The notes beneath the pieces were generated by a model, which was given only the letters and a program-made list of their open reading frames with translations, did not search any database and was not told the DNA's origin. This document shows, piece after piece, positions 6,978-13,765 of a DNA stretch of 19,401 nt (the first letter of the stretch is position 1; each line of letters starts with the position of its first letter). This DNA comes from CAZUCD01 sp964618855. Lineage in GTDB: Bacteria; Sumerlaeota; Sumerlaeia; SLMS01; JANRJK01. The DNA is taken from contig CAZUCD010000066.1 of assembly GCA_964618855.1 (NCBI GenBank), forward strand, positions 1 to 19,401, given 5' to 3'. Both the position numbers and the translations under genes were made by a program.

Positions 6978-8557
6978 TGGAGCTCCCAGCGTTCGACTCG
7001 AGCCGGCGCGGGCACCAGGTCCAAAGCGTTCCTCGCGTTCAGGAAGCCGTGGCCGAACTCCGTGTCGTAACCCGCGGGACCCAGGTTCACCGCGCCGGAG
7101 GACAGCGCTGACTCCACGTCCGCCGCGGAGAGCCCAGGATTCTTCGAAAGGACCAGCGCGCCGATCCCAGCCGCATACGGGGTCGCAAAGGATGTCCCCT
7201 GGAAGAACCCGTAGTCGCTCGCGACATAGCCCGCAGCTCCCGTGCGGTCGGTAGTGTACACGCTTTGGCCCGCGGCACTCCCGAAGATCCCAGTACCGTA
7301 GTTCGAGAAGGAGGAGCGAGTTCCCGATGGGGAGACGGAGCCGATCGCCAGGACGTCGGGCAGGCTGGAGGGATACGCGACCGCCGAGGCGTTGTCGTTG
7401 CCCGTGCACGCGAAGTGAACCATCCCCGCGGCGCGCGTCGTGGCATACTTGGTCGCTATGGCCGAGGACGTGAACCCGTAGAAGTTGCTGTTGTTCGTCA
7501 CGCGGACCCCGAGCGACTCGCCCAGAGCCAGCGCGTTCACGGTCCAGCTCGAGTTCGTGGTCCAGTTTCCCGAACACGGCGAACCCACGACCGATCGGAA
7601 GGTCCTCGCGGAGACGGAGGTCACCCCCGGAGCGCTTCCGCACGTGCCGAGCGCGTTGTTCGCAATCGCCGAAACGCACCCCGCGACCGGCGTCCCGTGG
7701 TTGTCGCAGGAGTTGAACGGGGCGCCATCCGTGGTCTCGCCCGACATGTCCCCGCCCGGTATCTGGCGGATGTCCGCATGAGCCTGGTCCACGCCCGTGT
7801 CGATGATCAGCACCCTGATGGAGGCGCTCCCGAGCGTCGTGTCCCACGCCTCCGGCGCATCCATGTCCATGTCCGCGATGCCGCCGAACTGGGCCGTGTT
7901 GTGCAGGCCCCAGAGATTGCCCCAGCCGGGATCATTCGGGATCAGAGTCCCGTGCCCCGTGAACATCATGTCCGGCTCGGCGAAAATGGTCCCGCCGGAG
8001 ACTGCCAGCGCATTGGCCGCCTCGAGCACCCCCGGACCGTCCCTCAACGGCGACGCGACGCGGTAGGCGCCCTGCATGCCCGCCCAGTCCTCGTCGAGCA
8101 CACGCCCCAGGCCGGACACCTTCGCCAAAGCGTCCACGCGCGGCGTTGTCCGGTCGAACTGCACGAGAATCTCCGGGGTCACGATGACCGGACCCCCGTC
8201 AAGCCCGACAAACACCGGCGACACGAAGGACACAGCGGACTCCCCCGCGAGGCGATCCACAACCTCCTCCAGCATGCCTCGGGACGCTCCCGCCGGCAGT
8301 CCCACGTAGCTCCACCCCGGGAACTCCGAGGGCGCCAGCGAAGCAGGGTCGAGTCCCAGCGCGGCGACCGCGGCGGCGACCTCGCCCAGTTGGGGCGTCG
8401 CCCCCCTCACCGCGACCCGGCTGGGGTCGAGCGTCAGCTTCCGCGGCGTCTTGAAGTCGTGGATGACGTAGTCCGCCGCCTGGGCGGTCCGGACCGTGAG
8501 TGCCGTGGTGATGACTGCCGCAAGCGCGACGAGGTGAGAGGTGGTATTCTGGCGCAT
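6974..8557 (-). CDS. Secreted subtilisin-like serine protease (S8 family)
   Basis: The protein has 527 residues. A signal peptide is evident, with a hydrophobic core near 8-22 and likely cleavage after AQA at 25-27. Residues 30-200 are a propeptide-like region containing 'FVSPVF' and 'FAEPDMMF' strands. The catalytic domain (about 205-515) has all S8 motifs: D253 in IIDTG, H287 in NHGTPVAG, the oxyanion N387 in TGND, and S456 in GTSFATP. Five cysteines (284, 294, 306, 328, 384) could form disulfides, which fits export. The chain ends soon after the catalytic domain ('VPAPARVERWELH'), with no visible sorting domain. GGGAGA before ATG 8557 is a plausible ribosome site. It lies 61 bases downstream of the flavoprotein-like gene on the same strand and may be its own unit. 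The substrate is unknown. Confidence 0.92.
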   Translation of the reverse strand: MRQNTTSHLVALAAVITTALTVRTAQAADYVIHDFKTPRKLTLDPSRVAVRGATPQLGEVAAAVAALGLDPASLAPSEFPGWSYVGLPAGASRGMLEEVVDRLAGESAVSFVSPVFVGLDGGPVIVTPEILVQFDRTTPRVDALAKVSGLGRVLDEDWAGMQGAYRVASPLRDGPGVLEAANALAVSGGTIFAEPDMMFTGHGTLIPNDPGWGNLWGLHNTAQFGGIADMDMDAPEAWDTTLGSASIRVLIIDTGVDQAHADIRQIPGGDMSGETTDGAPFNSCDNHGTPVAGCVSAIANNALGTCGSAPGVTSVSARTFRSVVGSPCSGNWTTNSSWTVNALALGESLGVRVTNNSNFYGFTSSAIATKYATTRAAGMVHFACTGNDNASAVAYPSSLPDVLAIGSVSPSGTRSSFSNYGTGIFGSAAGQSVYTTDRTGAAGYVASDYGFFQGTSFATPYAAGIGALVLSKNPGLSAADVESALSSGAVNLGPAGYDTEFGHGFLNARNALDLVPAPARVERWELH

Positions 8558-8618
8558 CGGGGGTCTCCCTTGGGCTTCAGCAGGTACTTCCGTCGGGCGC
8601 CCGCATTCACTTGGGGCC

Positions 8619-9449
8619 TCAACTCTCCTCCATTGTCATCGACAGTCGTTCCATCTCCTCGATGGCGGCGTCCGTGATGCGAACGCCGGGTGCGACTCGG
8701 ACGTGCCGGACGCCCTGGGACTGCAGGGCGCGCAGGTCGTTCACCGTGACGAACCCGGAAAGCGTCTTCACCAGCGACTCCGACTGGGCTCCCGGCGGGA
8801 TCGCTGTTGCGGCACCCCTGGGGAGGTTCCACTTGTCGAGGATGAGCCCGAGCAGCTCCGCGGGCTCGCGGCGATGCACGAGCCCCCAGCCCTGCAGGAC
8901 GGCGAGGTCCCGGGCGGCGGCCTCGCCAATGCTGTCCGCCCCGCGCTTCATCGGCAGCGGTGCCGTCGCGGGCCAGGCATCCGGGTGGAAATCCCCCCCG
9001 GCGGAGAACACCGGCACCCCGTGCATCAGCGCCTCCTGCAGGAGCAGCGAGGAGCCGCCCTCCGCGAGGCCGCGCGCCGCGCGCGCCATCGTCGAAAACC
9101 TCGGCAGAAGGAACGCGATTCCCGCGACGCGCGCAAAGGCTGCCGCAAACTCCCCGGAGGGAAACTCGTGCCGCACGGTGCAACCCTCCCCGAGCGCCCC
9201 AAGTCCCCCGACCCCATGGCGTTCGGCGTAGCAGGAGGCCGCGAACACCTCGACGGGCGCCCGCGCGCATGCCGAGCGCACCAGGTCCAGCGCCGCGTCG
9301 TGGCCATGCGCCGCGCCCGTCAGCACAAAGAGGAAGGGCTTGGCGCGCGGCACGCCGGGCAAGGCCTCGCCCTTCAGCCGCGCGATGACCTGCCGGACGA
9401 TTTCCTCGACCAGTGCGGCGAGGACGGGATCGTTCGCCGGACTGCTCAA
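8619..9449 (-). CDS. Flavoprotein-like protein with microcompartment-type N-terminal helix
   Basis: The protein has 276 residues from TTG 9449, whose TTGA overlaps the upstream stop. The frame stays open much further upstream but there overlaps the small membrane gene and the opposite-strand kinase. Residues 7-26 form an amphipathic helix (DPVLAALVEEIVRQVIARL), similar to the N-terminal targeting helices of bacterial microcompartment cargo enzymes. Residues 38-150 look like a Rossmann-type flavoprotein domain: 'FLFVLTGAAHG', then 'GIAFLLPRFSTMARAARGLAEG', then 'ALMHGVPVFSAGGDFHP'. The C-terminal 'FVTVNDLRALQSQGVRHVRVAPG' segment (233-255) resembles the tail shared by several ethanolamine-utilisation-type proteins. 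Such flavoproteins occur in some microcompartment loci, but no shell or aldehyde dehydrogenase gene is in this window. FMN binding and function are inferred. Confidence 0.6.
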   Translation of the reverse strand: MSSPANDPVLAALVEEIVRQVIARLKGEALPGVPRAKPFLFVLTGAAHGHDAALDLVRSACARAPVEVFAASCYAERHGVGGLGALGEGCTVRHEFPSGEFAAAFARVAGIAFLLPRFSTMARAARGLAEGGSSLLLQEALMHGVPVFSAGGDFHPDAWPATAPLPMKRGADSIGEAAARDLAVLQGWGLVHRREPAELLGLILDKWNLPRGAATAIPPGAQSESLVKTLSGFVTVNDLRALQSQGVRHVRVAPGVRITDAAIEEMERLSMTMEES

Positions 9450-9682
9450 TAGATGGGCATCTGCGGGACGGCGGCCGGAACGAAGCGCTTCGGCGCCGCG
9501 GCGGGGGGAGCCTTCACGTCGATCCGCCGCGCCATGTCCACCGGCGTCCCCGTGGCCGGATCGAGCCGGTAGAACGCGCGCGAGTAGACCGTGATCGCCT
9601 GGTACATCGCGAACAGGAACAGGGCGAGTCCCACGACCAGGTAAACCGTGGCGAGTCGCTTGACCTGAACTTCGCGGAGCAT
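9446..9682 (-). CDS. Small single-span membrane protein
   Basis: The protein has 78 residues from ATG 9682 (MLREVQVKRL). One membrane helix lies at about residues 11-31 (TVYLVVGLALFLFAMYQAI). The basic N-terminus should be cytosolic and the proline/alanine-rich tail ('APPAAAPKRFVPAAVPQMP') outside. I do not recognise the family. Its stop overlaps the TTG start of the flavoprotein-like gene, so the two are translationally coupled. The open frame extends upstream to 9787, but those codons lie in the divergent spacer and lack coding character. The gene might anchor or partner the downstream product; there is no direct evidence for that. The first gene on the other strand begins about 120 bases away, so the spacer probably holds divergent promoters. 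Confidence 0.65.
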   Translation of the reverse strand: MLREVQVKRLATVYLVVGLALFLFAMYQAITVYSRAFYRLDPATGTPVDMARRIDVKAPPAAAPKRFVPAAVPQMPIY

Positions 9683-9792
9683 GGCCGATTCCGCCGGTGA
9701 TGGGGATGAAATCTGCCCGACCAAGGCACGCGTCCGGGGCCGGGATGGCAAGCCAAAGCGCACCCTCCCCGCATTCGCGACGCCCAAGAGGC

Positions 9793-9800
9793 GGAGGAAA
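9793..9800 (+). promoter_or_regulatory. Ribosome binding site deciding the histidine kinase start
   Basis: GGAGGAAA lies four bases before GTG 9805 (seven counted from GGAGG). The same sequence precedes the DUF4286-like gene and a close variant precedes the cytochrome c gene. The later ATG at 9895 has no comparable site, which favours the GTG, although codon composition between 9805 and 9895 is less GC-biased than the rest of the gene. Confidence 0.55.
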
Positions 9801-9804
9801 CAGG

Positions 9805-12696
9805 GTGCGGACCGCCGTCGAAATCAGGTTGAGCATCGCGGGCAAGTCGGCAAGAACCCTTGCGACATCGATCAGGGGTTTCCCGGGGCTGCACATGGCC
9901 GAACCACCAGAGGGGGATGCAGCAGGCGCCCGCGCCCACGCGGAACAGCTATGGCAGGAGAGCGGGCGCCAATTCGAGGCGCTCGTCGACAGCGTCACGC
10001 TGGCGGTCAGCATCACCGACCTCGAAAGCCGTGTCCTTCGCTGGAACGCCGCCGCCGAGCGCGTCTTTGGCTGGAAGGAGGAGGAGGTCCTTGGCAGGCG
10101 GTTCTTCGACTTCCACGTGCCCCCGGAGGACCGCGACGGCGTCGCGGAGTTCATGGCCCGGCTCCTTGCCGGTGCGCCCCAGAAGCACACCGTTCACACC
10201 AACCTGACCAAGTCCGGCACACGCGTCCGGATCGAGTGGTTCAGCCATGTCCTGCGCGACAGGGCGGGCACCCCGATCGGCATCCTCGCCCTCGCCCAGG
10301 ACGTCACGGAACGCGAGCGCGACGCGGAGATGCTCCGCCTCATGAGCTCCTCCGTCGCATACTCCACGAACGCGATCATGATCACCCGGGAGAAGCGCCC
10401 CGACGAAAACGCGCCCCCCATCGTCTACGTGAACGCGGCGTTCGAGAAGCTCACCGGTTTCTCGCGCGAGGAGATGCTCGCATCCACGCCCCGCGTCCTG
10501 CACGGGCCCAAGACCGACCGCCGGCTCCTGGACTCACTCTGGCGCTACTTCGTCGAGCACAAGCCATTCACGATCGAGATCGTGCACTACCGGAAGAACG
10601 GCACCGAGTTCGACGCCCGCCTGACGGTCTTCCCAACGGCGGACGAACACGGGCGCTTCACGCACTGGGTCTCGATCCAGGAGGACATCACAGACCTCAA
10701 GCGCGCCAACGAGCGCCTCGCCGAGAGCGAGAGCCGCTACCGCCGCCTGGTCGAAGAGGCCGGGGACGTCATCTACTGCTCGGACGCGGCCGGGCGACTG
10801 ACCTACTTCAACCCGCTCGTGGAGAAGCTGACGGGGTTCCCCGCGTCCGAACTCCAGGGACGCCACTTCACCAAGTTCTGCGCCCCGGAGTGGCGCGAGC
10901 GGCTCCTGCGCTTCTACGTCACCCAGTACCGCGAGGGCACCACCGAGACCACCTGCGAGTTTCCCGTTCTCCGCAAGGACGGCGGCGTCCGGTGGGTCGA
11001 GCAGACCACGCGGCTCATGCACGAGGGGGACAGCATCGTCGGGTTCAACTGCATCATGCGCGACATCCACGACCGCCGCCTGGTGCAGATCGAGTTGGAG
11101 AAGTACCGCGAACAGCTCGAGCAGCTTGTCGAGCAGCGCACCCAGGAACTTCGCGTCGCACTACGCCGCCTGAAGACCCTTGTGAAGAACGTCCCGGGCG
11201 TCGTCTTCCGCAGCGACCCCAACCGCCCGGGCACCATGGCCTTCGTCAGCGACGGAGTCCGCGAACTGGCGGGCTACACCGCGGAGGAGCTCACCGGCAC
11301 CACCCCCCGACCCTTCATGGACCTCATCGTCGCGGAGGACCGGGCGGGCTACCGCGAGGCCGTCCTGGACCGCGTCTCGCGCGACCTGCCGTACGAGGTC
11401 GAGTACCGACTGCGCTGCACCGACGGGGCCGTCAAGTGGGTCCAGGAAATCGGGCGGCCGGTCCTGAACGAGAGCGGCGCGCGCGTCGTCGAGGGCGTCA
11501 TCCTCGACGTCAACGAGCGCAAGCTGGCCGAGGCCGAGCGCCTGAAGGCCCAGGAGGACCTGCGCCAGGCCCAGAAGATGGAGGCCGTCGGGCAGCTCGC
11601 AGGGGGCATCGCCCACGACTTCAACAACCTGCTCCAGGTCATCACGACCTACACGCAATTCGCCATGCGCTCCGTTCCGCCGGAAAGCCGCGGCCGCAAG
11701 GACCTCGACCAGATCCTCAAGGCATCGCGCAGCGCCACGGAACTCACACGCAAGCTCCTGGCCTTCGGCCGCAGGCAGATTCTCCAGCCGGTGAACATCC
11801 ACCTCGACGAGGTCGTTCGCGAGGTCATGGGCATGCTCTCCCGCGTCATCGGCGAGAACATCTCCCTCGAGCTCATCCCCGGGTACGACCTCTGCACCAT
11901 CTGCGCCGACCCCGGCCAAATCGAGCAGGTGCTCGTGAACCTCTGCGTGAACGCCCGGGATGCCCTTTCCAACGGCGGCAGCATCACGATCAAGATCAAG
12001 AACGTCGCGGTGGACGAAGCGATGGCGGAAGCCACCCCGGGCGGAATCGCGGGCGACTTCGTGCGGCTGAGCGTCACCGACACGGGCCATGGCATGCCCC
12101 CCGAAGTCATGGACCACATCTTCGAGCCGTTCTTCACCACGAAGGAGGTCGGCAAGGGCACCGGCATGGGCCTCGCCACCGTCTTCGGCATCGTGAAGCA
12201 GCACGGGGGCTTCATCTCGGTCGAGTCGGAGGTGGGAGTCGGCACCACGTTCAACCTGTTTTTCCCCGTGGTGTCGGGGTCGATCCGGCAGCCCGACCTG
12301 CGGCCGGTCGCCGAGGGTGAGGCCCCCGGTGGGACCGAGCGGCTCCTCCTCGCCGAGGACGAGGAAGCCGTCAGGGAGTCCGTGATCCGCGTCCTCACGG
12401 AGGCCGGCTACGACGTCATCGCGGCGGTCGACGGCGCCCAGGCGCTCGAGCTCTTCCACGAGCACGGGGACTCCATTCGGCTCTTCGTCTCCGACATGGT
12501 GATGCCGCGCATGAGCGGCCGCGACGCCTACGCCGAGATGATCCGGCGCAGCCCGGGCCTGCGCGTCCTCTTCACCAGTGGATACAGCCTTGGCGCGAGC
12601 ACGGATTTTGTTTTGCGCGACGGCATGCACATCATCCATAAACCCTACGATGCAGATGCCCTGTTGAGGCGGATTCGCGAGGTCCTTGATGGCTGA
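9805..12696 (+). CDS. Four-PAS hybrid histidine kinase with C-terminal receiver
   Basis: The protein has 963 residues from GTG 9805; ATG 9895 (MAEPPEGD) is the alternative start and loses no domain. Four PAS domains lie at about 52-170, 180-300, 308-425 and 455-575, several ending in the typical 'DVTER' or 'DITDLKR' signature. A coiled segment (425-455) precedes PAS4. The phosphoacceptor is H604 in GGIAHDFNN. The ATPase has the N box near N716, D759-T-G-H-G763, the F box 'IFEPFFTTK' and the G2 box 'GKGTGMGLA'. The receiver (846-962) has E851/D852, phospho-Asp D897, T924 and K946. No membrane helix is present, so it senses cytosolic signals, probably small ligands or redox cofactors in PAS pockets. 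The next gene, a response regulator, overlaps its end by 8 bases and is the likely phosphorelay output. Confidence 0.93.
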   Translation: MRTAVEIRLSIAGKSARTLATSIRGFPGLHMAEPPEGDAAGARAHAEQLWQESGRQFEALVDSVTLAVSITDLESRVLRWNAAAERVFGWKEEEVLGRRFFDFHVPPEDRDGVAEFMARLLAGAPQKHTVHTNLTKSGTRVRIEWFSHVLRDRAGTPIGILALAQDVTERERDAEMLRLMSSSVAYSTNAIMITREKRPDENAPPIVYVNAAFEKLTGFSREEMLASTPRVLHGPKTDRRLLDSLWRYFVEHKPFTIEIVHYRKNGTEFDARLTVFPTADEHGRFTHWVSIQEDITDLKRANERLAESESRYRRLVEEAGDVIYCSDAAGRLTYFNPLVEKLTGFPASELQGRHFTKFCAPEWRERLLRFYVTQYREGTTETTCEFPVLRKDGGVRWVEQTTRLMHEGDSIVGFNCIMRDIHDRRLVQIELEKYREQLEQLVEQRTQELRVALRRLKTLVKNVPGVVFRSDPNRPGTMAFVSDGVRELAGYTAEELTGTTPRPFMDLIVAEDRAGYREAVLDRVSRDLPYEVEYRLRCTDGAVKWVQEIGRPVLNESGARVVEGVILDVNERKLAEAERLKAQEDLRQAQKMEAVGQLAGGIAHDFNNLLQVITTYTQFAMRSVPPESRGRKDLDQILKASRSATELTRKLLAFGRRQILQPVNIHLDEVVREVMGMLSRVIGENISLELIPGYDLCTICADPGQIEQVLVNLCVNARDALSNGGSITIKIKNVAVDEAMAEATPGGIAGDFVRLSVTDTGHGMPPEVMDHIFEPFFTTKEVGKGTGMGLATVFGIVKQHGGFISVESEVGVGTTFNLFFPVVSGSIRQPDLRPVAEGEAPGGTERLLLAEDEEAVRESVIRVLTEAGYDVIAAVDGAQALELFHEHGDSIRLFVSDMVMPRMSGRDAYAEMIRRSPGLRVLFTSGYSLGASTDFVLRDGMHIIHKPYDADALLRRIREVLDG

Positions 12697-13765
12697 GGCG
12701 ATTCGGATTCTCATAGTCGACGACGACGACATGGTCCGCGGCGTGCTCGAACGCGTGGCCGAGGAACTCGGCTGGGCGGCGGACTGCGCATCCAACGCCG
12801 AGGAGGCAGTCGGGTTCTGCCGCGACAATGGCAGCTACCAGATATGCCTGCTGGACGTGCGCATGCCCGGGCGGTCCGGCCTCGACGTCCTGCCGGACCT
12901 GTTCAAGTTCACCAACGAACTCGCGGTCATCATGCTCACGGGGCACGCGGACGTGGACGCCTCCGTCCGCGCGATGAAGATGGGCGCCTATGACTTCCTC
13001 CTCAAGCCCGTGGACCTGGTGGTCCTCGAGCAGCGCATCGAGCGTGCGATCGAGTGGCGGGCCTCGCGGCTCGAACGAAAGCTCCGCGTCCACGAGATCG
13101 AGCGCCTCGCGACCCAGCGCGCCACCGAGCTGGACGAAGTCCGCCGCGCCATCATCTTCGGGCTCGTCAAGCTCACCGGGTGCCGCGACGGCGAAACCGG
13201 CCTGCACCTCGCCCGGATGCAGCGCTACTGCATGGAAATCGCCCTCGGACTGCGCGAACTCGGCCTGCACCGCACGCTCCTCACCGACAACTGGATCAAG
13301 GACCTCTACGAGTGCTCCCCCCTCCACGACATCGGCAAGATCGGCATCCCGGACATCATCCTGCGCAAGCCGGGGCCCCTCTCCGACATCGAGCGCGAGG
13401 TGATGATGACCCACACAACAATCGGGTTCGAGGCGCTCCAGCAGATCCGCGAAAAGGTCGGCGCGCAGACCTTCCTCGACATGGGAATCGAGGTCACCCG
13501 CCATCACCACGAGCACTGGGATGGGCACGGCTATCCGAGCGGCCTCAAGGGGACGGAGATTCCTCTCTCCGCGCGCATCACCGCCCTGGCCGACGTCTTC
13601 GACGCGCTCACCGTCTCGCGAATCTACCGTTCCCGCCCGTTCACCTACGAGGAGGTCTGCGACATCATCCTCTCGAAGCGCGGGAGCCACTTCGACCCGG
13701 ACGTGGTGGACGCGTTCTTCCACCGCCAGGCGCAGATACTCGCCGTGAAGAACGAGCTGACGTGA
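12689..13765 (+). CDS. Response regulator with HD-GYP c-di-GMP phosphodiesterase domain
   Basis: The protein has 358 residues from ATG 12689, overlapping the histidine kinase end by 8 bases. The receiver (1-120) has acidic residues D11/D12, phospho-Asp D56 in LLDVRMPG, T84 and K106. A helical linker (about 120-150) leads into the HD-GYP domain (150-350), with H173, the HD pair H213-D214 in PLHDIGKIGIPD, and HHEHWDGHGYPSG at 273-285. All the key metal-binding and GYP residues are present, so it should hydrolyse c-di-GMP to pGpG or GMP. Phosphorylation by the upstream hybrid kinase would control this activity, making the pair a signal-to-c-di-GMP switch. Its stop overlaps the start of the pseudokinase/cNMP-binding gene (GTGA), linking that protein to the same pathway. 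Confidence 0.93.
   Translation: MAEAIRILIVDDDDMVRGVLERVAEELGWAADCASNAEEAVGFCRDNGSYQICLLDVRMPGRSGLDVLPDLFKFTNELAVIMLTGHADVDASVRAMKMGAYDFLLKPVDLVVLEQRIERAIEWRASRLERKLRVHEIERLATQRATELDEVRRAIIFGLVKLTGCRDGETGLHLARMQRYCMEIALGLRELGLHRTLLTDNWIKDLYECSPLHDIGKIGIPDIILRKPGPLSDIEREVMMTHTTIGFEALQQIREKVGAQTFLDMGIEVTRHHHEHWDGHGYPSGLKGTEIPLSARITALADVFDALTVSRIYRSRPFTYEEVCDIILSKRGSHFDPDVVDAFFHRQAQILAVKNELT

Noticed and set aside
8594..8603. Ten-base palindrome CGGGCGCCCG between the flavoprotein-like and protease genes
   Set aside because: It has no loop to form a stable hairpin, no T run and no second copy seen; such palindromes are frequent by chance at this GC content.
8619..9682. A microcompartment operon
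   Set aside because: Only one cargo-like gene is present; no shell protein, phosphotransacylase or aldehyde dehydrogenase gene occurs in the window.
9450..10190. N-terminal extension of the flavoprotein-like frame
   Set aside because: The extension would overlap the small membrane gene and the start of the histidine kinase gene, and its residues are Ser/Arg/Pro-rich without domain character; the TTG at 9449 overlapping the previous stop is more plausible.
11161..12828. Long open frame on the minus strand opposite the histidine kinase and HD-GYP genes
   Set aside because: It is antisense to well-supported domains, has low-complexity His/Asp/Glu/Arg-rich composition typical of the shadow frame of GC-rich genes, and has no recognisable domain.
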